A stretch of 42,621 bases of DNA from Chitinophaga pinensis (GTDB taxonomy: Bacteria; Bacteroidota; Bacteroidia; Chitinophagales; Chitinophagaceae). The notes beneath the pieces were generated by a model. The model did no database searches. It saw only the letters and a list, made by a program, of their open reading frames with translations, and was not told where the DNA came from. The DNA is taken from the NCBI GenBank assembly GCA_945897185.1, contig CAMDFC010000013.1, positions 1 through 42,621 of the forward strand, written 5' to 3'. Below, piece after piece: positions 24,697 through 34,646 of the stretch (positions are counted from its first letter, which is position 1; each line of letters begins with the position of its first letter). The position numbers and the translations under genes were made by a program.

Positions 24697-26436
24697 ATGA
24701 AAAAGTTATTCTTCTTTTTTGTCTTCTTGTTTTCTATCATCAGCGTTTCTGCACAGCAAAAAACCTATTGCAACCCCATCAACATTGATTACGGCTATAC
24801 GCCAATTCCCAATTTTTCTACTTGGGGTAAGCACCGTGCTACAGCTGATCCAGTTATTGTGAATTATAAAGGAGATTATTATTTGTTTAGTACAAACCAG
24901 TGGGGGTATTGGTGGAGTAGCGACATGAACAATTGGAATTTTGTATCAAAAAAGTTTCTTCGTCCTTGGCACAATGTATACGATGAGCTTTGTGCACCAG
25001 GTATAGGTATTGTAGGAGACACCATGCTGGTATTTGGGTCTACTTATTCTAAAAACTTTACCCTGTGGATGAGTACAGATCCGAAAGCAAACGACTGGAA
25101 GCCATTGGTAGATTCATTGGATATTGGCGGATGGGATCCCTCATTTTTCACAGATGATGATGGCAGGTTTTATATGTATAATGGAAGTAGCAATCGCTGG
25201 CCTTTGTATGGTGTTGAGTTAGACAGAAAGACCTTTAAGCCCATAGGCACAAGGAAAGAATTATTCGGATTGGATAGCTGGCGTTATGGTTGGCATAGGT
25301 TTGGAGAGTATATGGACGATACTTTCTTAGATGGATTTCTAGAAGGTGCAGAAATGGTGAAGCACAATGGAAAATATTATTTTCAATATGCAGGTCCGGG
25401 TACCGAATTCAGTGGATATGCAGATGGTGTGGCCGTTGGAGATGGGCCACTTAATTATTTCCAAAATCAATCTGATCCATTAAGCATGAAAGCAGGTGGA
25501 TTTGCACGTGGAGCAGGGCATGGTGCAACTTTTCAAGACAACCAGAAAAAATATTGGCATGTATCTACCATGGTAGTTGCAGTAAAAAATAATTTTGAAC
25601 GCCGATTGGGAATATGGCCTGCAGGTTTCGATAAAGATGATGTGATGTATTGCAATACTGCTTTTGGCGATTATCCTCATTTTCTCCCTGGAGATATGAT
25701 TGACCACAAACAATCTCGTTTTACTGGATGGATGTTGTTGAACTACAAAAAGCCAGTGCAAGTATCTTCTACTTTAGGAAGTCAGTACAACGCCAACAAT
25801 GCAGTAGATGAAAGCATCAAGACCTATTGGAGTGCTGCTAGTGCAAACAAAGGCGAATGGATTCAAACTGATTTGGGTCAAACATCCACAATCAATGCCG
25901 TTCAAATTAACTATGCCGATCAGGATGTTAGCTTTTTAGGTAAAACACTGAATGAGCAACACCAGTATTTGCTTTATTATTCATTGGATGGTAAAAAATG
26001 GAATGTATTGATAGACAAATCAGCCAACAAGAAAGATGTTCCACATGATTATATCGAATTGGAAAAACCAATCCAGGCGAGGTACATCAAACTTGAAAAC
26101 ATTCATATCCCTTCTGGAAAATTTGCAATTAGTGGTCTACGTGTTTTTGGTAACGGAAATGGAACAAAGCCTGAAGCTGTAAAAGATTTTTATGTATTAA
26201 GGACGGAAAAAGACAAGCGCAGTGCATGGTTAAAATGGAGTCCGGTTGATAATGCTTACGCATACAATATTTACTTTGGGACTGACCCCGATAAATTATA
26301 TAACAGCATTATGGTGCACGATGCCAATGATTATTACTACAAAGGAATGGATAGTAAAAAGACCTATTATTATAAAATAGAAGCCATCAATGAAAATGGT
26401 GTTTCTCTTTCATCAAAAATTACAAAAGCTGAATAA
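24697..26436 (+). CDS. GH43-like secreted glycosidase with discoidin and Fn3-like domains
   Basis: A 579-residue protein with cleavable signal (KKLFFFFVFLFSIISVSAQ). The five-bladed propeller of family 43 type begins at TADPVIVNYKGDYYLFST with the base Asp, continues with GGWDPSFFTDDDGRFYMY (second Asp) and FLEGAEMVKHNGKYYF (candidate acid Glu). Residues of about 365-490 are an F5/8-type C (discoidin) carbohydrate-binding domain (YNANNAVDESIKTYWSA, GEWIQTDLGQ, RYIKLENIHIP). The last 85 residues look like a fibronectin type III module. It probably removes arabinosyl, xylosyl or galactosyl groups; specificity cannot be read. It lies between the GH144 and GH3 genes. Confidence 0.85.
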   Translation: MKKLFFFFVFLFSIISVSAQQKTYCNPINIDYGYTPIPNFSTWGKHRATADPVIVNYKGDYYLFSTNQWGYWWSSDMNNWNFVSKKFLRPWHNVYDELCAPGIGIVGDTMLVFGSTYSKNFTLWMSTDPKANDWKPLVDSLDIGGWDPSFFTDDDGRFYMYNGSSNRWPLYGVELDRKTFKPIGTRKELFGLDSWRYGWHRFGEYMDDTFLDGFLEGAEMVKHNGKYYFQYAGPGTEFSGYADGVAVGDGPLNYFQNQSDPLSMKAGGFARGAGHGATFQDNQKKYWHVSTMVVAVKNNFERRLGIWPAGFDKDDVMYCNTAFGDYPHFLPGDMIDHKQSRFTGWMLLNYKKPVQVSSTLGSQYNANNAVDESIKTYWSAASANKGEWIQTDLGQTSTINAVQINYADQDVSFLGKTLNEQHQYLLYYSLDGKKWNVLIDKSANKKDVPHDYIELEKPIQARYIKLENIHIPSGKFAISGLRVFGNGNGTKPEAVKDFYVLRTEKDKRSAWLKWSPVDNAYAYNIYFGTDPDKLYNSIMVHDANDYYYKGMDSKKTYYYKIEAINENGVSLSSKITKAE

Positions 26437-26448
26437 TACAAATAGAAC

Positions 26449-28710
26449 ATGAAAAAAATGCGCTTACTCTTATGCCTTGTATTGTTTGCAACACAAATAC
26501 ATGCCCAAGACCAAAAAATGAATGCCTTCATCACTGCTTTGATGGCAAAAATGACAGTAGAAGAAAAAATAGGACAACTTAACCTGATTACTCCTGGTTC
26601 TGGAATACTTACAGGATCAGTAGTGAGTACAGATGTAGAGGGAAAAATTAAATCAGGAAAGGTTGGTGGACTATTCGGTGTAATTGGTGCTGAAAAAGTG
26701 AAGCAAGCACAAGACATTTCCATGAAAGAATCGAGGTTAAAAATTCCTTTGCTCTTTGGTTCTGATGTGATACATGGGCATAAAACAACTTTTCCTATTC
26801 CTATAGGTGTTAGTTGTACTTGGGATACAGCATTGATTAGGCAAAGTGCAATTATTGCAGCAGCGGAAGCCACAGCGGACGGATTGAATTGGGCTTTCTC
26901 TCCTATGGTGGATGTGGCCCGCGATCCACGCTGGGGAAGGGTTTCTGAAGGTTCTGGTGAAGATCCATTTTTAGGAAGTCAGATTGCCATCGCTATGGTG
27001 AAAGGTTACCAGGGGGCTTCACTTGCAGACAAACAAACACTACTTGCTTGCGTTAAACATTTTGCTTTATATGGTGCAGCAGAAGGCGGACGTGATTACA
27101 ATACGGTAGATATGAGCAAGATTAAAATGTACAATGAGTATTTGGCTCCATATAAAGCAGCTGTTGATGCAGGCGTTGCTACCATCATGAGTTCATTCAA
27201 TGATGTTGATGGAGTTCCAGCAACAGGTAATAAATGGTTGCTGACAGACCTATTGAAAAAAGACTGGAAATTCAATGGCATGGTTGTGAGTGATTACACA
27301 TCAGTTAATGAAATGGTCAATCACCGTATGGGTAACCTACAAGAAGTTTCTGCCCAATCGATCAAAGCAGGATTAGACATGGACATGGTGGGTGAAGGTT
27401 TTTTAACGACATTAAAAAAGTCGTTGGATGAGAAAAAAATTACCATGCTGGATATCGACCGTGCTTGTCGCAAAGTACTTGAAGCAAAGTATAAAGTAGG
27501 ATTGTTCGATGATCCTTATCGTTATATTGATGCAGCACGTGGTGCTAAAGAAGTTTTGAGCGCAGATAAGCGTGCGTTTTCTAGAAAAATAGCTGGACAA
27601 TCTTTTGTGTTGTTAAAAAATGAAAAGCAAATTTTGCCATTAAAGAAAACCCAAAAAATAGCATTGATTGGTCCGCTTGCCAATGATAAAAACAACATGC
27701 TCGGTACCTGGGCCGTAAGCGCAGATCCACAGCTATCCATTCCCGTATTAATGGGTATGCAGCAACAATCGAATGCAACAAGCATTGTGTATGCAAAAGG
27801 GGCCAATATTACAGACGATACTACGCTTGCAAAAAAAGTGAATGTATTTGGACTGCGTGTAGATATCGACAAAAGAACTCCTGACGCCATGCTACAAGAA
27901 GCCTTATCAACTGCAAATGCCTCAGATGTAGTGGTGGCTGTATTGGGTGAAGCCTCTGAAATGAGTGGAGAGGCGGCAAGCAGAAGCGATATCACATTGC
28001 CGGCAAGCCAGATTAAATTATTGAATGCATTGTACACAACTGGAAAACCTGTTGTTGTTGTTTTGATGAGTGGAAGACCCTTGGTACTGACCAACATGAT
28101 TGAAGGTGCAACTGCAGTTTTACATGTATGGCATGCTGGTATTGAAGCAGGCAATGCGATAGCGGATGTGTTGTTTGGTGAAGTGAATCCATCTGGTAAA
28201 TTGTCGATGACTTTCCCTTACAGTGTAGGGCAGATCCCTGTTTACTATTCACAGAAAACAACAGGCAGACCGATGGATCAAAACAATAAATTTTCAACCA
28301 AGTATTTAGATATTCCAAATGAGCCATTGTTTCCATTCGGTTTTGGATTGAGCTATACCCAATTTGCATATAGCGATGTAAAATTATCTTCTAATAAAAT
28401 CAGCAAGTCTGAATCAATTACAGCTTCGGTAACGCTCACAAATAAAGGTCAGTATGATGGCGCAGAAGTAGTGCAATTGTACATTGAAGACAAAGTGAGA
28501 AGTATAACACCTTCTGCTAAAGAATTGAAGGGTTTTCAAAAGGTCAATTTAAAAGCCGGAGAAAGCAAAACAATTACTTTTAAATTAACCGAGGAGATGT
28601 TGAAGTTTTGGAACGCGGATATCAAATTTGTTTCAGAGTCCGGAGATTTCAACTTGTTGATTGGTGGAAATAGTCGCGATTTACAATCAGTGCCTTTCCG
28701 CTTACTCTAG
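26449..28710 (+). CDS. bglX: glycoside hydrolase family 3 beta-glucosidase (BglX-like)
   Basis: A 753-residue exported enzyme with signal MKKMRLLLCLVLFATQIHAQ. It has the GH3 N-terminal barrel (MTVEEKIGQLNL, LLFGSDVIHGHKTTFPIPIG, FSPMVDVARDPRWGRVSEGS, CVKHFALYGAAEGGRDYN), with nucleophile Asp282 in GMVVSDYTSV. The C-terminal alpha/beta domain (GQSFVLLKNE, MSGEAASRSDI, VWHAGIEAGNAIADVLFGE) and an Fn3-like end follow. It hydrolyses glucosyl units from short beta-glucans in the periplasm. GH3 enzymes of this length next to GH144 include beta-1,2-glucosidases acting on sophoro-oligosaccharides, which fits this locus. Confidence 0.94.
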   Translation: MKKMRLLLCLVLFATQIHAQDQKMNAFITALMAKMTVEEKIGQLNLITPGSGILTGSVVSTDVEGKIKSGKVGGLFGVIGAEKVKQAQDISMKESRLKIPLLFGSDVIHGHKTTFPIPIGVSCTWDTALIRQSAIIAAAEATADGLNWAFSPMVDVARDPRWGRVSEGSGEDPFLGSQIAIAMVKGYQGASLADKQTLLACVKHFALYGAAEGGRDYNTVDMSKIKMYNEYLAPYKAAVDAGVATIMSSFNDVDGVPATGNKWLLTDLLKKDWKFNGMVVSDYTSVNEMVNHRMGNLQEVSAQSIKAGLDMDMVGEGFLTTLKKSLDEKKITMLDIDRACRKVLEAKYKVGLFDDPYRYIDAARGAKEVLSADKRAFSRKIAGQSFVLLKNEKQILPLKKTQKIALIGPLANDKNNMLGTWAVSADPQLSIPVLMGMQQQSNATSIVYAKGANITDDTTLAKKVNVFGLRVDIDKRTPDAMLQEALSTANASDVVVAVLGEASEMSGEAASRSDITLPASQIKLLNALYTTGKPVVVVLMSGRPLVLTNMIEGATAVLHVWHAGIEAGNAIADVLFGEVNPSGKLSMTFPYSVGQIPVYYSQKTTGRPMDQNNKFSTKYLDIPNEPLFPFGFGLSYTQFAYSDVKLSSNKISKSESITASVTLTNKGQYDGAEVVQLYIEDKVRSITPSAKELKGFQKVNLKAGESKTITFKLTEEMLKFWNADIKFVSESGDFNLLIGGNSRDLQSVPFRLL

Positions 28711-28762
28711 TGATGGTTGCATAAGGCAAATTGTGTATCTTAAATGACCAAAACAACCAACT

Positions 28763-30067
28763 ATGTTTAATGATACAGGCAATGCCATGTCTACCAATGG
28801 CCTCACAGCGCAAAAACTATTTATTCTTTCGCTCACGGCTTCTTTGGCTGGATTCATATTTGGATTTGATATGGTGGTCATATCAGGAGCAGATAAAGAC
28901 ATTCAACTATTGTGGAATACTTCACCATGGTTTCATGGATTCTTTATTATGTCGATGGCATTGTGGGGGACGGTGATTGGTTCAATTTTTGGAGGCAGGC
29001 CGACTGAAAAATACGGACGAAAAAAAATCTTGCTTTTGGTAGGGTTGTTATTTACTGTTTCAGCTTTTGGTTCTGCACTGGCACAAGATCCCTATACATT
29101 TTCTTTGTTTCGTTTACTTGGTGGAATCGGTATTGGTATTTCTTCAGTAGCTGCCCCCACCTATATTTCTGAGATTTCTACACCTTCTTCAAGGGGTAAG
29201 CTGGTGGCCATGTATCAATTTAATATTGTGTTTGGTATTTTGATTGCCTATCTATCCAATTATTTCCTTTCAGGAGTTGGTGGTGATAATGATTGGCGAT
29301 GGATGTTGGGCGTAATGGTAGTGCCATCTATTATTTATACCATTGGAGTTCTATATATTCCAGAGAGTCCGCGTTGGTTACAAACTCAGGGATCAATAAA
29401 TAAAGAAGAAATAGTAAGTGCAGCGATGCTCTTGCAACCTAAGTACAGCAGGATTATGTGGTTGGCTTTCATGATTGCTTTTTTCAACCAATGGTCGGGT
29501 ATCAATTTTATTTTATATTATGCCCCTAGGATCCTTGCTGCTGCCGGTTTGGCTGAGCAGGAGTCACTTTTAAATTCCGTTGCTTTGGGTGGCACCAATT
29601 TGATTTTCACTTTTGTAGGCTTGTATTTGATTGATCGCTTGGGTAGGAAGACTTTATTGGTTATTGGTTCGTTTGGGTACATCATCAGTCTTGCTATGGT
29701 GGCCTACGCATTTTATGCTTCGGCTTCTTCTACTTTTCTACTCATCTTCTTGCTCGTATTTATTGCATCGCATGCAGTTGGACAAGGAGCAGTGATTTGG
29801 GTATTTATTTCAGAAATATTTCCTAACAAAGTAAGGGCACTTGGTCAGGCTTTTGGCGCAAGTATTCATTGGGTTTTTGCGGCTGTAATTACTTTGATTG
29901 CACCAATATTTATTGATGATGTCAATGGAATTTTTAAAGAAAACCCCTGGCCTATTTTTGCATTCTTTGGTTTGATGATGACTTGGCAATTGTTTTGGGT
30001 GCTCACCAAGGTGCCAGAAACAAAAGGTGTTTCCCTTGAAGAGTTAGAAAAAAAGTTGGTCGATTAA
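28763..30067 (+). CDS. MFS sugar porter
   Basis: A 434-residue inner-membrane protein with about twelve hydrophobic segments. Sugar-porter signatures are GRPTEKYGRKK after the second segment, PESPRWL before the central loop, RLGRK in the second half and VPETKG near the C-terminus; QWSGINFILYYAP is the sugar-binding helix 7 region. These mark the family of XylE, GLUT and GalP proteins, usually proton symporters for monosaccharides. It is placed to import glucose or another sugar released by the upstream hydrolases, 52 bp after the GH3 gene. There is no SusC/SusD pair in the window. Confidence 0.93.
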   Translation: MFNDTGNAMSTNGLTAQKLFILSLTASLAGFIFGFDMVVISGADKDIQLLWNTSPWFHGFFIMSMALWGTVIGSIFGGRPTEKYGRKKILLLVGLLFTVSAFGSALAQDPYTFSLFRLLGGIGIGISSVAAPTYISEISTPSSRGKLVAMYQFNIVFGILIAYLSNYFLSGVGGDNDWRWMLGVMVVPSIIYTIGVLYIPESPRWLQTQGSINKEEIVSAAMLLQPKYSRIMWLAFMIAFFNQWSGINFILYYAPRILAAAGLAEQESLLNSVALGGTNLIFTFVGLYLIDRLGRKTLLVIGSFGYIISLAMVAYAFYASASSTFLLIFLLVFIASHAVGQGAVIWVFISEIFPNKVRALGQAFGASIHWVFAAVITLIAPIFIDDVNGIFKENPWPIFAFFGLMMTWQLFWVLTKVPETKGVSLEELEKKLVD

Positions 30068-30096
30068 CACTTGTATTTTATAATTATATTTTTGGA

Positions 30097-31812
30097 ATGA
30101 TGAAAAAGCAAATTGCTATTGTTGCCTTATTGTTGTTGTGTACTTCCTTTCTTTTTGCACAGACTTTCGAAGTGATGCTTCCCGCATCTATTTCAAATAA
30201 ACCTTTGGATGGAAGGTTGTTGCTGTTGTTTTCTAAGTCTACTGCAGGCGAACCGAGATTTCAAATTAGTGATGATGAAGCCACGCAACAAGTTTTTGGA
30301 ATGGATGTTGATCAATGGAAACCAGGAACCAAGAAGCAGTTTGATGCAAGTGCTTTTGGCTATCCTGTTGAAACCATTAAACAAATTACCAGTGGTAACT
30401 ATAGGGTGCAGGTTGTTTTACATATTTATGAAACGTTCAAACGCAAAGACGGAAACATTGTAAAATTACCCATGGATAGAGGAGAGGGTCAGCATTGGAA
30501 TATTGCCCCAGGAAATTTATATTCTAAAACCCAAGACATAAAGTATACACCTGAGACTAGCTTCAAGCTTATATTGAACCTTGATCAGAAAATTCCTCCA
30601 ATAAAAGAACCAGAGGACTCTAAATATGTGAAGCACATCAAGATTCAATCCAAATTACTTACTGAATTCTGGGGGAGACCCATGTATTTGGGTGCGCATA
30701 TTTTATTGCCAGAAGGATGGGAATCACATATAAATGTAAAATATCCATTGGCCATTTATCATGGTCATTTTCCCGATGATTTTGGTGGTTGGAGAACAAC
30801 TCCACCAGACGAAAATATAGTTCCAGATACCGTGAAGCGCTTTAATTTAATAGGCTATAATAAAATTGTACAGCAAGAGGCCTATGATTTTTATAAGATG
30901 TGGACTGGCCCCGAATTTCCAAGAGTAATTGCCATAGAGATTCAGCATGCCAATCCGTTTTATGACGATTCGTATGCGGTGAATTCTGCTAATATTGGTC
31001 CCTATGGTGATGCCATTACCTATGAACTGATTCCTGAAATCGAAAAAAGGTTTAGGGGTATTGGTGAAGGATGGGCACGGTTTATGTATGGAGGAAGTAC
31101 AGGAGGGTGGGAAGCAATGGCTGCACAGGTTTTTTATCCCGATCAATACAATGGTAGTTACGCTGCTTGTCCTGATCCTATTGATTTTCATCATTACATG
31201 ACGGTCGATTTATACAACCATAAAAACGCTTATTACGCTGAAGGGCCATTTAGAAAAACACCAAGACCTGGACACCGTGATTACCTTGGTCACGTAAACG
31301 CAATGGTGAAAGATATGAATTTCAGAGAGTTGGCTTTGGGTTCAAAAGGAAGAAGTGGTGACCAGTGGGATATATGGGAGGCTGTATATTCTCCAGTTGG
31401 TAAGGATGGTTACCCCAAGCGTGTTTTTGATAAAAAAACAGGTGACATTGATAAAGCGGTTGTAGACTATTGGAAAGAAAATTTTGACTTGACCCATATT
31501 GTTCAAAGAGATTGGCCAAAGATTGGAGAAAAACTAAAAGGGAAACTTCACCTGTATGTTGGGGATATGGATAATTTCTATTTAAACAATGCTGTTTACA
31601 GTGCAGAAGACATGTTGAAGAAACTTTCCAATCCATCTTGTAACTGTGAAGTAGATTATGGAGATAGGGCAGAGCATTGCTGGAACGGAGATCATAAAAA
31701 TCCAAACTACATCAGTAGACTAAGATACCATCGCATGTTTATCCCTAAATGGAGTGAAGAAGTAAAACTTCGTTCACCAAAAGGGGTTGACCTTCATTCT
31801 TGGCGGTATTGA
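30097..31812 (+). CDS. secreted esterase-like alpha/beta hydrolase
   Basis: A 571-residue protein with signal KKQIAIVALLLLCTSFLFAQ. The first 170 residues are a beta-rich domain. An esterase domain follows, starting at YLGAHILLPEGW and YPLAIYHGHF; the nucleophile is Ser334 in YGGSTGGWEAM (G-x-S-x-G). Candidate triad partners are the Asp of YVGDMDNFYLN and His in AEHCWNGDH. The pattern fits the enterochelin-esterase/esterase-D-like family of Bacteroidota. It may remove acyl groups from polysaccharide. It starts 29 bp after the MFS gene and seems to close the glucan locus. Confidence 0.78.
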   Translation: MMKKQIAIVALLLLCTSFLFAQTFEVMLPASISNKPLDGRLLLLFSKSTAGEPRFQISDDEATQQVFGMDVDQWKPGTKKQFDASAFGYPVETIKQITSGNYRVQVVLHIYETFKRKDGNIVKLPMDRGEGQHWNIAPGNLYSKTQDIKYTPETSFKLILNLDQKIPPIKEPEDSKYVKHIKIQSKLLTEFWGRPMYLGAHILLPEGWESHINVKYPLAIYHGHFPDDFGGWRTTPPDENIVPDTVKRFNLIGYNKIVQQEAYDFYKMWTGPEFPRVIAIEIQHANPFYDDSYAVNSANIGPYGDAITYELIPEIEKRFRGIGEGWARFMYGGSTGGWEAMAAQVFYPDQYNGSYAACPDPIDFHHYMTVDLYNHKNAYYAEGPFRKTPRPGHRDYLGHVNAMVKDMNFRELALGSKGRSGDQWDIWEAVYSPVGKDGYPKRVFDKKTGDIDKAVVDYWKENFDLTHIVQRDWPKIGEKLKGKLHLYVGDMDNFYLNNAVYSAEDMLKKLSNPSCNCEVDYGDRAEHCWNGDHKNPNYISRLRYHRMFIPKWSEEVKLRSPKGVDLHSWRY

Positions 31813-31817
31813 TCATG

Positions 31818-31837
31818 TGGCCCTGCGGGTCTTCATT
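31818..31837 (+). terminator. weak candidate terminator after the esterase gene
   Basis: GGCCC-TGC-GGGTC can pair as a five-base-pair stem with one G-T pair and a three-base loop, and is followed by TTCATTTG. It lies a few bases after the esterase stop codon and would separate the glucan locus from the next gene. The T-run is interrupted, so the call is weak. Confidence 0.25.
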
Positions 31838-31891
31838 TGCAAATCAAATTGGTTAAATTGACCCAATAAAAGCGACTAAGCGTCAATTATT

Positions 31892-33445
31892 ATGAGAAAG
31901 TTGTTTTCATATATCTTGTTATTTTGTTTTATCCATAGTGCTGTTGGGCAGGAGCTGTTTTATTCTCCAGCCGAATCAGGTGTGGATGATTTAATAAAGT
32001 ACGAGGCAATTGGTAGGCTAGGGAAACACATTTTAATTTACCGTGAAAACAAATCACAACATTTAATTAATGTGTACGGAAACTCCATGAATCTTATAAG
32101 GAAAGTAGAATTGAATTTTCTTCCCAAGGAGGTGTTGAAAATTGATTTTATAAACATGGGGGATAAAGCCGATTTGATTTTCCAATATGTAAACAAGAAT
32201 TGGTTATATAGTGCTTTAACCTCAATTAATGAGGATGGGAAACTAACAACAGACCCAGTGATATTGGATTCTTTGTTGTTGAAAGATATTTCAGAATTTC
32301 CATTGTTTCAAGTGATTACTAATCAGGGAAAAAGCAAAGTCATGCTTTTTTATTTTCATCAGTCCAGCGAAAACTTAACACGAATAAGCACCAAATTATT
32401 TGGGAGTAATAAAATGGATTTGATTGACCGTGCTGAGCTTCTTGTATCTACGCCAGATGGGATTGACAAATTGACCCAATTTCAATTAGATAGAGAAGGC
32501 AATCTAATTTTTCTCCGTAACGAATTGAAAGAAGAGACAACAACCGATATTTCTAGATCTGATATTCTAATAAAGCCGGTTGGGATTGACGCAATAAAAA
32601 ATGCAACCATTCAGTTTAATAAAATTGGCATCAAAGACTTAAAAATTGCAATCGATAATAAAAATTCAAGAGTGATTGCGGCATCAATTTTCACTTCTGG
32701 AAAAAAAATGCATGCGCAAGGAATATTTTCACTTGTTGTAGACATGTCTTCTGGCAATGTTTCTCACTGGCGACAAGAATATTTCTCAGATAGTTTACGT
32801 AAAGATGTCAAAATCAGACAAGCCAGAGAGAGCCAAATTTTTGATGATTATTTTTTGGATGAAATAATACCTTATACCAACGGAGGTTTCGCATTGTTGT
32901 TGGAATCTAGAACTACTGAAGGAACTAGGGGTATGGTGGGTGACAATCGAACATTGTATAGATCGGAACCACTACCACCCAGGGTTATCTATAATGGTAA
33001 TACCGCAGATGGTAGTCTTTTTACTATGGTAAGAACTCCCTATCAACCATTTCAAATGCCTATTGAATCTTCTTCTCGTTCCTATATTAAAAATACAGCA
33101 GGGAACCTGGTTTTGTTTTCATTTAGTAATGAAAGTGATCTCCAGGATATTCAAATACTTAGAAAAGCACAATCTGAAGACCGTACTGCACATTTGATAT
33201 CTTATGCATTGGTAAAGAGTGGATCGGGTATTCGATTTTTATACAACGAAAAAGATAAACCCGATATGAGTTTGCGTAGTGTTGGATTTGTTCCTGGTGA
33301 TAGGTTAAAAAGAAATCCAGCTGTAAAAGGAGCTATTCCTAGTATGCGGTTCATGACGAGATACGCAACTCAAATCGGATCAAATGAATGTATTATACCC
33401 TGCACCAAATCTAATTATGGGAGTTTTGCGAGAGTTGTGTTTTAA
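31892..33445 (+). CDS. secreted protein of unknown function
   Basis: A 517-residue protein with signal MRKLFSYILLFCFIHSAVGQ and no lipobox. I do not recognise a family. The body is built of short beta-strand-like segments (GKHILIYRENKSQHLINVYG, ADLIFQYVNKNWLY, GFALLLESRTTEGTRGMVGD), suggesting a repeated beta-sheet or propeller-like fold, without visible Asp-box or Kelch motifs and without clear catalytic residues. The C-terminus (SNYGSFARVVF) is not a sorting domain that I can name. It stands alone, 79 bp after the esterase and 49 bp before the aldo-keto reductase, all on the plus strand. Confidence 0.75.
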   Translation: MRKLFSYILLFCFIHSAVGQELFYSPAESGVDDLIKYEAIGRLGKHILIYRENKSQHLINVYGNSMNLIRKVELNFLPKEVLKIDFINMGDKADLIFQYVNKNWLYSALTSINEDGKLTTDPVILDSLLLKDISEFPLFQVITNQGKSKVMLFYFHQSSENLTRISTKLFGSNKMDLIDRAELLVSTPDGIDKLTQFQLDREGNLIFLRNELKEETTTDISRSDILIKPVGIDAIKNATIQFNKIGIKDLKIAIDNKNSRVIAASIFTSGKKMHAQGIFSLVVDMSSGNVSHWRQEYFSDSLRKDVKIRQARESQIFDDYFLDEIIPYTNGGFALLLESRTTEGTRGMVGDNRTLYRSEPLPPRVIYNGNTADGSLFTMVRTPYQPFQMPIESSSRSYIKNTAGNLVLFSFSNESDLQDIQILRKAQSEDRTAHLISYALVKSGSGIRFLYNEKDKPDMSLRSVGFVPGDRLKRNPAVKGAIPSMRFMTRYATQIGSNECIIPCTKSNYGSFARVVF

Positions 33446-33494
33446 TTCATTTTCCATTTAGTTTGTATCTTGCGGGCATTAATAAAATAATACA

Positions 33495-34484
33495 ATGACC
33501 TATAAAGCAAGTGAATCTCGTTATTCAAAAATCGCTTACCGCAGGTGTGGTAACAGTGGCTTGATGCTTCCATCTATTTCTCTGGGTTTATGGCATAATT
33601 TTGGACATGTAGATCTTCGGTCGAATTTTGAAAATATTTTGTATACAGCCTTTGACTTAGGGATAACCCATTTCGATTTGGCAAACAATTATGGTCCACC
33701 CCCTGGTAGTGCAGAATCCAACTTTGGTGCTATCCTAAAAGATGGATTTGGAAGATACCGTGATGAGATGATTATTTCTACCAAAGCGGGCTACACCATG
33801 TGGGATGGACCCTATGGAGATTGGGGAAGTAAGAAGTACCTGGTTGCAAGTTTAGACCAAAGCCTAAAAAGAATGGGCTTGGAGTATGTCGATATTTTTT
33901 ACCACCATCGTCCAGATCCAAACACACCCATAGAAGAAAGCATGATGGCCCTAGATTTGATCGTTAGGCAAGGGAAAGCACTGTATGCCGGCATATCAAA
34001 TTATCCCCCCGATCTGGCGCAAAAGGCCTTTGATGTTCTTCGAGAACTCGGAACTCCCTGCATAATTCACCAGCCCAAATTTTCTATGTTTGAAAGAACC
34101 CCTGAAGCAGGCTTGTTAGACACATTAGAAAAAAACAATATAGGATGTATCGCTTTCTCACCTTTGGCCCAGGGATTACTGAGTGATAAATACTTGAAGG
34201 GCATTCCTGATCAGTCTAGGGCGGCTAGAAATCCGTCTTTGAGTCCCGATCAAATAACTCCTGAAATGGTCTTAAAAATCACGAAATTGAATGATTTTTC
34301 GGCAAAAAGAGGCCAAAAACTCGCAGAAATGGCAATTTCTTGGTTATTGAAAGATGCGCGAGTTACTTCTGTTTTAATTGGAGCCAGTAAGGTTAATCAC
34401 ATTCATGATGCCTGCAGCGCGCATCAGCGGACAGACTTCTCAGAAACAGAACTTGCTGAGATTGAAGCTGTTTTGGCCAGTTAA
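33495..34484 (+). CDS. yghZ: aldo/keto reductase, YghZ (L-glyceraldehyde 3-phosphate reductase) type
   Basis: A 329-residue NADPH-dependent aldo/keto reductase. The catalytic tetrad is visible as Asp61 and Tyr66 in FDLANNYGPPPGSAE, Lys97 in STKAGY and His138 in FYHHRPD. Long stretches match E. coli YghZ/GpR: LPSISLGLWHNFGHV, SLDQSLKRMGLEYVDIFY, CIAFSPLAQGLLSDKYL and WLLKDARVTSVLIGAS. The E. coli enzyme reduces L-glyceraldehyde 3-phosphate and methylglyoxal; other substrates are possible. It is about 20 residues shorter than the E. coli protein at the C-terminus. Confidence 0.92.
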   Translation: MTYKASESRYSKIAYRRCGNSGLMLPSISLGLWHNFGHVDLRSNFENILYTAFDLGITHFDLANNYGPPPGSAESNFGAILKDGFGRYRDEMIISTKAGYTMWDGPYGDWGSKKYLVASLDQSLKRMGLEYVDIFYHHRPDPNTPIEESMMALDLIVRQGKALYAGISNYPPDLAQKAFDVLRELGTPCIIHQPKFSMFERTPEAGLLDTLEKNNIGCIAFSPLAQGLLSDKYLKGIPDQSRAARNPSLSPDQITPEMVLKITKLNDFSAKRGQKLAEMAISWLLKDARVTSVLIGASKVNHIHDACSAHQRTDFSETELAEIEAVLAS

Positions 34485-34646
34485 ATGATGAATAATTCGA
34501 CTGCGTAAACAATAAATATTTTACTGCTTCGTTAATAATAGACTGATAACTAGCTTAGTGCAAACATTTTGTTTAGTTTATCGGTAAAATAAATTCAAAA
34601 ATATTAAACAATTAATAGGTATCTATTTATTCCTAATGCCATGTTA

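Noticed and set aside
27522-28154. 210-codon minus-strand open frame
   Set aside because: It is antisense to the well-supported GH3 gene and has shadow-type composition (Ser/Ala/Thr runs).
30087-30094. Perfect TAnnTTTG (TATTTTTG) before the esterase gene
   Set aside because: It ends two bases before the start codon, so it cannot serve as a promoter for that gene unless the true start is further downstream.
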